Below, piece after piece: positions 28,202 through 36,228 of a stretch of DNA of 64,000 nucleotides. The DNA is taken from positions 479,407-543,406 of the forward strand of contig NZ_JACIJJ010000004.1 of NCBI RefSeq assembly GCF_014199325.1, written 5' to 3'. The first letter of the stretch is position 1, and each line of letters opens with the position of its first letter. Source of the DNA: Sphingomonas yantingensis. GTDB lineage: Bacteria; Pseudomonadota; Alphaproteobacteria; Sphingomonadales; Sphingomonadaceae. The translations under genes and the position numbers were made by a program. Under the pieces are notes generated by a model. That model made no database searches. It saw nothing but the letters and a program-made list of their open reading frames with translations, and was not told where the DNA came from.

Positions 28202-31200
28202 ATGCCCGCGATCGCCTCGCCCACGCTGCTTAACCTTGCCGCGCTGCCGGCGCTTGCCGACGAACCGCATGCGCGGGAGGGCAACCACCTGCGCGTGGCG
28301 CACCATCCGTTGCTGGGATTGCCTGTGGCGCCGTTCATCGTCCAGCGCGCGGTGTTCGAGCGGTTGCCGGATGCTTTCGCGCTGCGCCGCGACGTCGTGT
28401 TCCGTGACCGGGACGGCGCGGTGCTCCAGCTGCCGATCACGGTGCGCAAGGGGGACGAGATCCGCGCGACGATCGTGCAGGGGGCTGCGACACAGTGCAT
28501 CCTCGTCTCCATGCTGACGCGGCCGCTGGATGCGCCGTCAGCGCCCGGGCCGGTCATCCGTGGCCCGGTGATCCGCGGACCGGTCATTCGCGGTGGCATC
28601 GCAGTGCGCACGCCCGTGCTGCCGGCGGACGCCTTCGACCGGATCGACGGCGACCGCCTGCGCGCGCTCGTCAGCTCGACGACGCAGCCGGCGCCGGGCG
28701 ACAAGCGCAGCGCGTCGTTGCTCATGCGCGCGATGGGCGCTTCGATCGCCAACGGCCCCGCGCTGCTGGGCGAGCGGCGGGCCGCGCCCTACACGGTCGC
28801 CGCCCCGGCGATCGCGGAAGTGCGGATCACCGGACAGGGCATCATCGCCGATCTCGTCTGGCTCGCCGCGGCCGATCTGGAGCGCCTCGACTGGCGCTCG
28901 ATCGACGTGCTCAACCTGCCGCGGAAGGCAGGCGCGCGTTATCTCTCGCTCAAGGACCCGGTGACGCACGCGGAGAAGAACGTGCGGCGGCAGGCGTCGA
29001 AGCGGCGGCCGCTCCACGAAACGCAGGGCGGGCTCGACCCTGTGGGCGCACCGCCCTTTACCGACAACGAAGAGAGCGACCGGGTGCATACGCTCGCTGG
29101 GCCGCTGGACGGCGACCTCGATGCGCTGATCGACGGGCCCGATGCGCCGCTGACCGCCAGCGAGACGATCGTCGTCACCGACGAGGCCGGGCAGCCGCTG
29201 GCCAACGGGCCGGGGCAGGAAAGCACGATCGCGATCAGCCATCTGGGGCGCGTGCTGCAATCGACGCTCGATCCCGGCGTCGCCGCGTGGCTGGGCTACA
29301 AGGGCCTCGACGAGCGCGTGCCGGGGGCGGGCATCGCCTTCTATCGCGTGCTCGGCTTCTTCCGCCATCCGCTCGGCAACGGCGCGACCGCCGATCAGCT
29401 GGGCGGGCTGCCGCTGGGGCAGATCCCCGCCGGCGACAGACAGCTCGATGCACCGGCGTTGTTCAAGACGTGGATCAAGCTGTCGGGCGGCATCCTCGAT
29501 ACGACGGGCGAGGCGCTGGTCGGCCAGCTCGCGGTGGCGGGCGACTATATGGTGATGGGCGCGGTCGCGGCGGTCGATCGGCGCGCGCCGCCCGCGTCGC
29601 CGGCCCCGCCCGACCTGCTCACGCCGGAGCACGTCGCCTGGCTGCCCGCGATACCTCCCGCTGCGGTGCGCGAAGTCGACTGTCCGATGCGCGGCCTGCT
29701 GGTCGGCGCGACGCTGGCGGGCGAGCGCGAGCAGCCGGTACCGGGCGGCGCGGTGAGCGGCCTGAACCGCGCGGTCGGGAGCCAGCCGTGGCACGCGCTC
29801 CTCACACTCGGGGTGTCGAGCACGGCCGACGGGCTCCCGCTGGGGTCGGCGGACGGGCGGCAGGGGAGCGTCGGCGATCGCGGCGTAGGGCCCGATGCCG
29901 CGCGCTATCGCTTCGCCCAGCAAGACCGCTTCGGTCGATGGTCGCGGTTCGCGATGCGCGATGCGGCGCCCGGTCCGCGCCCGAAGCCGCCGCGCCCGGT
30001 GGTGCAGGGGACGTATCGTCAGCCCACGCCACCCTCGGCGGCGGCGCTGGTTGGCGGCACGTTCGACCTGCGCGTGCCGCTGCCCGAACCGGCAGCGCTG
30101 GCCCCGGGCTCCTTTCTTCTCTCCCACGCACGGCTCAGCTTCCGCCATTCGGATGCGCTGGTACCCGGCGGGCCGGAGGTCGCGATGCCCGACATCGACG
30201 GCGCCGTCACGACCGCGACCGTGACCGAGGATTCGCCGCCGCCGGGCGAGCCGCCGCAGCGCGCGGTGCCGGTGATCGCGACCGGGCCGGTGCTCGCCGC
30301 CACCGCCCAGCGCCGGATGGTCATCACCGCCCGCTGGGTGGATGTCGCCGGACAGGTTTCAGAGCCGTCCGAGCCGCTCCGCCTGACGATGACCGACCCG
30401 CGCCCGCCCGCGCAGATCGCCATCCCCGACACGCTCCTCTATTCCTCTCGCCCCGACCCGACCGGGCTCGCATGGATCGAGTATAAATGGGCGGTGACGG
30501 CCGGCGACCCGGCGATCTACGCCGCCTATTATTCTGATGAAAACCGGCTGACCGCCTGGCTCCGTTCGGTCGGCCGGGGGCCGGAGGCAGACGCCATCAC
30601 CGCGACGGTCGACCGAGCCGCGCGCGCCGGGATGATGCGCGCGATCCAGGACGATTTCCCCGACCATCTGTTCGAGCGGCTGCCCGGGGCAGTCATCGCC
30701 CCGACCACGACCGAGCGGCGCCTGCGCCACGCGGTGTCCGGCGCGACGCGCATTCTTAACGCCTACAAGATCGCAGCCGAAGCGCCCGCCAGCGGCGCGC
30801 GGCCCGATCTGTCCGCGCTCGACCTCGTCTTCTTCGGCGTGCCCAACTCCGACCCGCCGCCGCGGCCCTCGGTGTCGGTCCGCCTCGTGCCCCCCGCGGC
30901 CGGCGAACCCGATCTGGTGGCCGAAGTCACCGTCACGCTGGAGGCGGGCATGACCCGCGGCCAGACCGCGCGCATCTTTCGGACCCGCGGGACGCAGGCC
31001 GATTCGATGCATGCGCCGGTCGTTGCCGACCTGCCGCTGTCGGCACCCGAGCCCGTGACCGGGCGTCAGCAGGCAGTGTTCCGCGACGTCGGATCGGCGG
31101 CGATCGCGACCACGGCAAGGCTGGCCGCCTTCTTCCGCTATCAGTGGCTGGCGCAGGTGCAGGGGGCACCCGAATCGGGTTCCGACGTACCCGGCATGTG

Positions 31201-31558
31201 GAGCCGCGAGTCCGATCCCGCGGCGCTCGTCGTCACGCCGCCGAACGCGCCGACGGTGCCCGTCTTCGACGGGTTCGGGGGAACGACGGTGCCCGGTGGG
31301 ACACTGGATCTGACGATCGGTGTCTCGCATCCGCTCGGCCTCGTGCCGACTGGGCTGGGGCCTTGGCGCTATGAGGTGCTGCGCGCCGCGCCCGGGGAGA
31401 CAGCGGCGCTGGCGGCGCAGGGTGCCGTCGCGACCCTGCCGCTGTCGATCGCCGATCCGGTCCCGGGCGGGCTGACCGTCGCGGGCACCCGCTTCGAAGT
31501 GCGCCTTTTCGACCCGCTCGGCCGCCAGACGCCGCCCCTGACCGTGATCTCAGCCTGA
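28202..31558 (+). CDS. Giant 1118-aa partner protein of unknown function
   Basis: The start ATG lies 1 nt after the TGA of the 2712-aa gene, so the two are one translational unit. It has no signal peptide and no transmembrane segment. The protein is rich in Pro, Gly and Ala with beta-strand periodicity throughout. It contains three copies of PVIRG (28550-28594), several segments resembling fibronectin/Ig-like strands (for example RRMVITARWVDVAGQVSEPS and PRPPAQIAIPDTLLYSSRPD) and a C-terminal strand-rich region RFEVRLFDPLGRQTPPLTVI. No enzyme motif was recognised. The pairing suggests the two products work together as a large intracellular or non-classically exported assembly; that is inference. 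Confidence 0.82.
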   Translation: MPAIASPTLLNLAALPALADEPHAREGNHLRVAHHPLLGLPVAPFIVQRAVFERLPDAFALRRDVVFRDRDGAVLQLPITVRKGDEIRATIVQGAATQCILVSMLTRPLDAPSAPGPVIRGPVIRGPVIRGGIAVRTPVLPADAFDRIDGDRLRALVSSTTQPAPGDKRSASLLMRAMGASIANGPALLGERRAAPYTVAAPAIAEVRITGQGIIADLVWLAAADLERLDWRSIDVLNLPRKAGARYLSLKDPVTHAEKNVRRQASKRRPLHETQGGLDPVGAPPFTDNEESDRVHTLAGPLDGDLDALIDGPDAPLTASETIVVTDEAGQPLANGPGQESTIAISHLGRVLQSTLDPGVAAWLGYKGLDERVPGAGIAFYRVLGFFRHPLGNGATADQLGGLPLGQIPAGDRQLDAPALFKTWIKLSGGILDTTGEALVGQLAVAGDYMVMGAVAAVDRRAPPASPAPPDLLTPEHVAWLPAIPPAAVREVDCPMRGLLVGATLAGEREQPVPGGAVSGLNRAVGSQPWHALLTLGVSSTADGLPLGSADGRQGSVGDRGVGPDAARYRFAQQDRFGRWSRFAMRDAAPGPRPKPPRPVVQGTYRQPTPPSAAALVGGTFDLRVPLPEPAALAPGSFLLSHARLSFRHSDALVPGGPEVAMPDIDGAVTTATVTEDSPPPGEPPQRAVPVIATGPVLAATAQRRMVITARWVDVAGQVSEPSEPLRLTMTDPRPPAQIAIPDTLLYSSRPDPTGLAWIEYKWAVTAGDPAIYAAYYSDENRLTAWLRSVGRGPEADAITATVDRAARAGMMRAIQDDFPDHLFERLPGAVIAPTTTERRLRHAVSGATRILNAYKIAAEAPASGARPDLSALDLVFFGVPNSDPPPRPSVSVRLVPPAAGEPDLVAEVTVTLEAGMTRGQTARIFRTRGTQADSMHAPVVADLPLSAPEPVTGRQQAVFRDVGSAAIATTARLAAFFRYQWLAQVQGAPESGSDVPGMWSRESDPAALVVTPPNAPTVPVFDGFGGTTVPGGTLDLTIGVSHPLGLVPTGLGPWRYEVLRAAPGETAALAAQGAVATLPLSIADPVPGGLTVAGTRFEVRLFDPLGRQTPPLTVISA
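28550..28594 (+). repeat. Three in-frame 15-bp repeats (PVIRG x3)
   Basis: Three consecutive 15-nt units, each encoding PVIRG but differing at third codon positions (for example CCGGTCATCCGTGGC and CCGGTGATCCGCGGA). Synonymous divergence with constant amino acids suggests selection on the protein repeat. Confidence 0.85.
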
Positions 31559-31563
31559 TCGGG

Positions 31564-31815
31564 TCAGATCGCGCCGGCCTTCATCTGCCCGACGGCATGG
31601 CCGACGGGGCGCGCGGCTATCGCCATGAAGGTGAGCGAGGGGTTCACGCATGACGCCGATGCCGCCATGGCGCCGTCGGTGGCATAAAGGATGTACGCGT
31701 CGTGCGCCTGGTTAAAGCCGTTCAGCTTCGACGTCTCGGATCGTGAGCCATGCGCGCGCCGCCATATTCGACGAACCCGGTCATGCCGGGCACATCGCTG
31801 CCGGCTGTGATCAAC
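31564..31815 (-). pseudogene. C-terminal remnant of a GMC oxidoreductase
   Basis: Minus strand, reading down from about 31815: SDVPGMTGFVEYGGARMAHD in one frame, then after a shift near 31736-31742 TSKLNGFNQAHDAYILYATD and CVNPSLTFMAIAARPVG to a stop at 31564. These are the closing motifs of GMC flavoenzymes (compare the intact gene at 43108-44796, with HDVANLFVTDGA and CQNPSLTYLALTARA). Only about 80 of over 500 codons remain and one frameshift is present. It marks an eroded junction right behind the giant-gene operon. Confidence 0.75.
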
Positions 31816-32189
31816 GAGTCCTGACCTTAGCAGAACCCGAGCAGTCGGCTGACCGAATGGCAGTTTAGCGCTGTCGAGCGCTCGTAAGCGGGTGGGCCTC
31901 TTTCCTGCCCATCTGCCCATAGTAGACATCCGGATGTCTAAACGGTGCCGATCGCCGCGCTTCAGCGCGATGAACGAATGACCGGTTTGGGAGCGCATTC
32001 AGGGGCCGCCGAATGACTGATTGTGGGTCTCCTCGTCTCACGAAATGTGCGTCGATACGGTCATCGTCGACTTTCCATTGATCACATTCGCCGGTTTCGA
32101 GGCGAAAGCGCTAGTCCCGCAGGCCCGTCTGGAAGAGAGCGTTTGCTTCGAGATGAGGCGAAGCGGGGCCGCCCACTACGCTGCCAGTC
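31816..32189. other. Gene-free stretch of about 370 bp
   Basis: No coding frame with family resemblance and no RNA or IS end recognised. Short open frames here lack ribosome sites and coding bias. Confidence 0.45.
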
Positions 32190-32330
32190 TCATGCGGGTC
32201 GTTTGAAAAAATGATGGATGACGAAATGCGCAGGCGAGGTGACGGCGACGAGTTCCCAACCCTCGGCACCGAGTGCGTTCAGACCAGTTTCGTCGATGCT
32301 TTCTTTGACGACGAGATATTCGAACCGCAT
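32190..32330 (-). CDS. Tiny DUF4177-like protein (46 aa)
   Basis: ATG 32330 with GGAG at 8 nt upstream; reads MRFEYLVVKESIDETGLNAL then GAEGWELVAVTSPAHFVIHH and ends KRPA. The LNALGAEGWELVAV core with a flanking beta strand and a FFKR end is the pattern of short DUF4177-type proteins. A 22-bp sequence shared with the two-component operon lies 49 bp upstream, so it may belong to that regulon. Role unknown. Confidence 0.72.
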   Translation of the reverse strand: MRFEYLVVKESIDETGLNALGAEGWELVAVTSPAHFVIHHFFKRPA

Positions 32331-32379
32331 GATGGCTGCTCCATGGATCGGCCAGGGGGGCGTTCTGTTTCGGCACTAA

Positions 32380-32401
32380 AGCAGACGAAGATTGCACGAA
32401 C
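32380..32401 (-). promoter_or_regulatory. Putative OmpR-type response-regulator box (copy 1)
   Basis: Minus strand reads GTTCGT-GCAAT-CTTCGT followed by CTGCT, a hexamer direct repeat with 11-bp period, typical of PhoP/OmpR-family sites. The same 22-mer, with one change, occurs at 35289-35310. It lies upstream of the 46-aa gene. Confidence 0.55.
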
Positions 32402-32439
32402 CTGCGCTCCGGCAATCGCCCGCACCCCGTCGCGGCTTA

Positions 32440-33771
32440 TCAACGATGAACGGCGTACTCCGCTGGCAGCCAGACTTCGACGATGGTGCCGGTGGGGACC
32501 GCCGCCGTGATCGACAGTCGGCCGCGCAGCCGCTCAACGATCTGCTTGACGAGATTGAGGCCCAGGCCCGCGCCGGTCGAGCGCGGCTTCAGACGATAAA
32601 AGGGTTCAAGAACCTTTGTTCGTGCCTCGGCGGGGATACCATCGCCATCGTCCTCGACCGCGAGGGTGGTGCCGGCCACTCGCACGATGATGCGTGGCCC
32701 GCCATGGTCGATCGCGTTGTGGATCAGGCTCACGAGCACACGCTCGATGGCACCTGGATCGGACTGGATCGTGCTAGGATGATCGCTCTCGATCTCGATC
32801 GTCCGATCGCTTGCGATCGCCAGCGGGGCAAGTTCGCCAATTACGCGCCGCGCCAACGGGGCCAAGTCGACGGTCTGCATGCGCGGCCGCGTATCGATGC
32901 GTTCGAGGTCGAGCAGTTGTTCAGCCAGATTGGCGAGCCGGTCCACATCGCCGCTCAGCCGGCGCAGGGCGACCTCCCCCGAGGCGTCGATCTTCGTCCG
33001 AATGATCGCGATCGGCGTGCGAATTTCGTGCGCGGCCGATGCAATGAAGCGGCGCTGGCGATCATAGGCCTCGTCGAGCCGCGCGAGGGCATCGTTGACA
33101 GCTTGAACGAGCGGCGCGATCTCGCTTGGCACCTCCTCGTCCCTGAGCCGCCATCCCCGCACGTCCGGATCGATTTGCCCGGCTTCGGCTGCGATCCGAT
33201 TGACCCCGGCGAGCGACCGGCGGACGATCCACGGGATCAGCAGCGCGGCAATCGCGGCGAAGATCGCGATGATCGGGATCACGAGGACGTTCGATGCCAT
33301 GAGGACGGTGAAGGTGAGGCCAGTCAGCTTCCCGTGGCCGAGGATCGTGACAGGACCGGCGGGCGACATTTCCTGACGGATGACGGCGGACAGGCGATAA
33401 GGCGGCCTTTGATCGCGCAGATGCGCATAGCCCACCGAACGAAGCACGCCGACGAGCGAGGCGTATTCCGACGGGATGCGGCCATAGGTGACGCGGTATC
33501 CCGCCTGGTCTTCCGCCACGAACCACAGGTCGGGGGTTTCGCGCTGTAGCGCGGTGAGTTCTGCTGTAGGCTGGATCGACAGCCCGCCGTTGCCGCCGCG
33601 GATCACCGCGCCGGCGATGACCGGCGTGATCGTCTCGTCGGTGTAAAGTCCGCCAACGTCGGCGCGGAGCGCAATAGCGATCAACGCCACGCTCATCACC
33701 AGAAGCGTGACGAGCTGGACGATGAGCGGCTGAATGATGAGCGGCCGCTTCAGCGACTTCGGCCGTTTCAT
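32440..33771 (-). CDS. Sensor histidine kinase of an OmpR-type two-component system
   Basis: 443 aa. Two membrane helices (about 13-35 and 153-183) enclose a periplasmic sensor of about 115 residues. Then come a HAMP-like linker, the phosphoacceptor His248 in SAAHEIRTPIAI, and an ATPase domain with N-box LIHNAIDHG, DDGDGIP (G1) and GAGLGLNLVKQIV (G2). It should autophosphorylate and pass phosphate to the regulator encoded just upstream; ATG 33771 overlaps that gene's stop by ATGA. The layout resembles QseC/PmrB-type kinases. The signal is unknown; DLWFVAEDQAGYRVTYGRIP is the sensor part nearest the membrane. Confidence 0.92.
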   Translation of the reverse strand: MKRPKSLKRPLIIQPLIVQLVTLLVMSVALIAIALRADVGGLYTDETITPVIAGAVIRGGNGGLSIQPTAELTALQRETPDLWFVAEDQAGYRVTYGRIPSEYASLVGVLRSVGYAHLRDQRPPYRLSAVIRQEMSPAGPVTILGHGKLTGLTFTVLMASNVLVIPIIAIFAAIAALLIPWIVRRSLAGVNRIAAEAGQIDPDVRGWRLRDEEVPSEIAPLVQAVNDALARLDEAYDRQRRFIASAAHEIRTPIAIIRTKIDASGEVALRRLSGDVDRLANLAEQLLDLERIDTRPRMQTVDLAPLARRVIGELAPLAIASDRTIEIESDHPSTIQSDPGAIERVLVSLIHNAIDHGGPRIIVRVAGTTLAVEDDGDGIPAEARTKVLEPFYRLKPRSTGAGLGLNLVKQIVERLRGRLSITAAVPTGTIVEVWLPAEYAVHR

Positions 33772-34445
33772 CGGTCGGTCGCCTTGATAAGATAACCGAC
33801 GCCGCGGACGGCATGGATGCCGATCCCCGCATCGGCATCGAGCAACTTTCGGCGCAAGCGCGAAACGTGAGAATCGAGCGTGTTCGACTGGATCTCGTCG
33901 TCGAAGCCGAAGACTGCCTGCTCCAGCATTTCGCGCATGACGGTTCGGCCCCGCCGCCGGACGAGCGCGGCGAGGACGCGAATCTCGCGTCGCGACAGCT
34001 CGAGCGGCCGGTCGCCGACGCGTGCGACATCGGCGGCGAGATCGAAGACGAGCGCGCCCACCGCGATTTCTTCCCGCACCAGATCCGAGGGCCGCCGCCG
34101 GATCGCGCGGATGCGGGCGAGCAATTCGTCGGCGGCGAATGGCTTGACCAGATAATCGTCGGCGCCGCCGTCGAGCCCGGTCACTCGGTCCTCGACCTCC
34201 CCATGCGCGCTGAGGACGATGATCGCCACGCCGGGATTGTATTCGCGAAGCGCGCCGACAATCGACAAGCCCTCGCCATCGGGCAGCCGACGGTCGAGCA
34301 GGACGAGATCGAACGAGCCCGACCTTGCAGCCTCGATCGCCATGGCAAGGCTGTCGACCTGATCGACCACGAAGCGCTCGCGCTCGAGTACCGAGCGAAG
34401 CGCTTGGGCAAGCTCGACTTCGTCCTCGATAATCAGGATACGCAA
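33768..34445 (-). CDS. OmpR/PhoP-family response regulator
   Basis: 225 aa. Receiver domain with acidic pocket E7-D8, phosphoacceptor Asp51 (LVLLDRRLPDGEG) and Lys101 (YLVKPF); C-terminal winged helix from about 130 (ALVFDLAADVARVGDRPLEL through SRLRRKLLDADAGIGIHAVR). The natural beginning LRILIIEDE starts at a TTG (34445-34443) with GGAGAA upstream; a longer frame to 34499 adds a non-homologous leader. It probably controls its own operon and the 46-aa gene through the 22-bp boxes at 32380 and 35289. Confidence 0.92.
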   Translation of the reverse strand: MRILIIEDEVELAQALRSVLERERFVVDQVDSLAMAIEAARSGSFDLVLLDRRLPDGEGLSIVGALREYNPGVAIIVLSAHGEVEDRVTGLDGGADDYLVKPFAADELLARIRAIRRRPSDLVREEIAVGALVFDLAADVARVGDRPLELSRREIRVLAALVRRRGRTVMREMLEQAVFGFDDEIQSNTLDSHVSRLRRKLLDADAGIGIHAVRGVGYLIKATDR

Positions 34446-34470
34446 TGTGCATTCTCCGATGGCGGCGCCC

Positions 34471-34878
34471 TTACGTATCGCTTCCGGCGGCGAGCGCATC
34501 GATCAGCGCGTTGATGTGCCTGACTTCTGCGGCCGAATAGCCGGCGGTGATCAGCGATGTGGCGGGCAAACGCCAATCCTGCCGAAGCAACACCCGGCGC
34601 AATTCTGCGTAAGCGCAGAGCGCAGCGAGCCTTGGCTGGCAGTGCGCTCGTATTGCTGATCGGGCGAACACGTACAGAAAACCGGAGCATTCCGCCCGGC
34701 GCAGCACAATCTCGGCCGCTCGGACCCCCGCCACGATCGCATCGCACTCGGCAAGGCCGAAGGATGTCGGCCCGGCCGCGGCATTCGTCCCGCCAGGAAG
34801 GGCGGGGAGCCGCACCCGTCTTGGCAGAAGCATCGGCCGCGTTCGCCCGCCAATCCGCGGGCTTCTCGCAATTCGCAC
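34471..34878 (-). CDS. Hypothetical protein inside the two-component operon
   Basis: 135 aa if begun at GTG 34878, 6 nt after the lipoprotein stop; an internal ATG 15 codons later would shorten the protein. The C-terminal two thirds look like a folded helical domain (FGLAECDAIVAGVRAAEIVL, then LLRQDWRLPATSLITAGYSA). No family recognised. Position between the lipoprotein and the regulator, all on one strand with short gaps, argues for a real gene. Confidence 0.45.
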   Translation of the reverse strand: MRIARSPRIGGRTRPMLLPRRVRLPALPGGTNAAAGPTSFGLAECDAIVAGVRAAEIVLRRAECSGFLYVFARSAIRAHCQPRLAALCAYAELRRVLLRQDWRLPATSLITAGYSAAEVRHINALIDALAAGSDT

Positions 34879-34884
34879 CGGGCT

Positions 34885-35217
34885 TTACCGTCGGCACTCC
34901 TTGCGATCGGGATTGCAGCGGCAGCGGTCCCGGCGCGCGCGGTCGGCCATGATCTGACCTTCGCGGGCGATCTCGGACGTCATGCGCATCTTCTCGAGCG
35001 TTCGAAGATCCTTGTCGTCGCGTCGGCGCTGCTGCTCGAGCATGCAGTCGCTGTAGGCGCGCGAGCCGTAAGGCGAGCCGAACCGCTCGCAAGTGCGACT
35101 GTCCTCTCGAACGTTGCTCGGACGCTGGGCCGCGCTCGACATGCATGCGGACAAGCTGGCGGCAATGAATGCTGCGGCGATCGGCGCCGCTTTGAATGGT
35201 GTTGAGTGGGTACGCAT
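34885..35217 (-). CDS. Small lipoprotein, first gene of the two-component operon
   Basis: 110 aa. Signal sequence with lipobox LSAC near residue 25 (AAPIAAAFIAASLSAC), then a charged stretch with four further cysteines (CERFG, DCML, RCRCNPDRKEC). ATG 35217 has GGAG about 7 nt upstream; an alternative start 9 codons earlier lacks this. It could be a periplasmic partner of the histidine kinase, which is inference from position only. Confidence 0.72.
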   Translation of the reverse strand: MRTHSTPFKAAPIAAAFIAASLSACMSSAAQRPSNVREDSRTCERFGSPYGSRAYSDCMLEQQRRRDDKDLRTLEKMRMTSEIAREGQIMADRARRDRCRCNPDRKECRR

Positions 35218-35288
35218 GAACGGCTCCGTGTAATCGGTCTGCATCGATGACGGCCGCGCTCTGGCGACTTGTCACGCAACCGACAAAG

Positions 35289-35310
35289 AGCAGGCGAAGA
35301 TTGCACGAAC
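35289..35310 (-). promoter_or_regulatory. Putative OmpR-type response-regulator box (copy 2)
   Basis: Matches the copy at 32380-32401 at 21 of 22 positions, same orientation. Minus strand: GTTCGT-GCAAT-CTTCGC. It lies 71 bp before the lipoprotein ATG and therefore ahead of the whole lipoprotein/hypothetical/regulator/kinase operon, which suggests autoregulation. Confidence 0.55.
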
Positions 35311-35491
35311 ATGGTGGCGCTCACGGTGACGGATGCGATCGGGCCAGACCTCGAATGGATCTCCGGGGTAGCGACTGCGGCTTTGATGAATGAGCGGCAG
35401 TTTTTGGAAAAGGCGGTGGATGAGGAGAACGACCGGAAGTCGGTCTCGCTAACATCCAACAAACATGAACCAACGCGATCCTAGAGCGTCA

Positions 35492-36124
35492 CTAACCACG
35501 GATCGCCGCATGCACCGCTAGTGTGATCGTCCGCCGTGCGACTTCGTCGCTCGCGAGCCCATGTGGGACGAACTCGGATACCATCTGGCGTTTGCGCAGC
35601 GTCGCAAAGCCATAGATCGACGACCATAGAGCCAGGACGCGGATAGCCAACTCCGCTTCGTCGCAATCTGGCACTGCCGCGCGGAGCGGCTCGGTCAGGG
35701 CAGCCTGCCCGATATGCTGGTACTCTAGCAGTGCGGGGTCGATGGAGGGGCTGGTCAGCTCGCTCTCATACATCAGCTCGGCGAGGCGCGGGTTCGCCGT
35801 GACGAACTCAAGATAGCCAAGGCCTGCACCGATCAGTGCCTCTTCCGGATCATGGGCCGACGCGTTGATCGCTCGCGCCGCCGAAAACAGATCCGTGTAG
35901 CCGTCGATCGCGATCGCCAGCAGTAGCGCGCGCCGATCGGAGAAATGGCGGTAGGGCGCCCCCGGCGAAACGCCGACCGACTGCGCCAACGTGCGCACCG
36001 ATAGCGAGTGATACCCGTTGGCGGCGACGTATTCCCGTCCGGCTCGCACCAGATCGCCGCGCAGATCCTCCCGGTGATAAGGTTTCTCGGCCTTGATCGC
36101 CACCCAGCCCCTCCGTTTCGACAT
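35492..36124 (-). CDS. TetR/AcrR-family repressor of the divergent catabolic operon
   Basis: 210 aa. N-terminal HTH (LVRAGREYVAANGYHSLSVR through GVSPGAPYRHFSDRRALLLA) and a C-terminal ligand-binding region with a WSSIYGFATL stretch seen in TetR_C_13-type proteins. It is divergent from the flavin monooxygenase gene with a 104-bp gap that holds two palindromic operators; the regulator is therefore likely to repress itself and the operon until a glycoside or aglycone binds. No strong ribosome site precedes ATG 36124, consistent with low expression. Confidence 0.9.
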   Translation of the reverse strand: MSKRRGWVAIKAEKPYHREDLRGDLVRAGREYVAANGYHSLSVRTLAQSVGVSPGAPYRHFSDRRALLLAIAIDGYTDLFSAARAINASAHDPEEALIGAGLGYLEFVTANPRLAELMYESELTSPSIDPALLEYQHIGQAALTEPLRAAVPDCDEAELAIRVLALWSSIYGFATLRKRQMVSEFVPHGLASDEVARRTITLAVHAAIRG

Positions 36125-36160
36125 TTATCGCCTAGCCGCCAGAAACGGGATTGCCAACGA

Positions 36161-36199
36161 TGTAAGCGCCGCTTACAGACAATGTAAGCGCAGCTTACA
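36161..36199. promoter_or_regulatory. Two perfect 17-bp palindromic operators for the TetR regulator
   Basis: TGTAAGCGCCGCTTACA (36161-36177) and TGTAAGCGCAGCTTACA (36183-36199), centres 22 bp apart, i.e. about two helical turns. They lie in the divergent promoter region between the TetR gene and the monooxygenase. Perfect dyads in this position and spacing are typical of cooperative TetR binding. Confidence 0.85.
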
Positions 36200-36228
36200 T
36201 TAATGCGCATGCATGGGCGAGGATACGG

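Noticed and set aside
32380..35310. 22-bp direct repeats as attachment sites of a mobile element
   Set aside because: Both copies lie upstream of leftward genes at promoter distance and contain a regulator-like hexamer repeat; no integrase lies between them.
35311..35480. Possible small gene starting at ATG 35311
   Set aside because: No ribosome site, no recognisable motif, and it begins inside the regulatory region of the lipoprotein operon.
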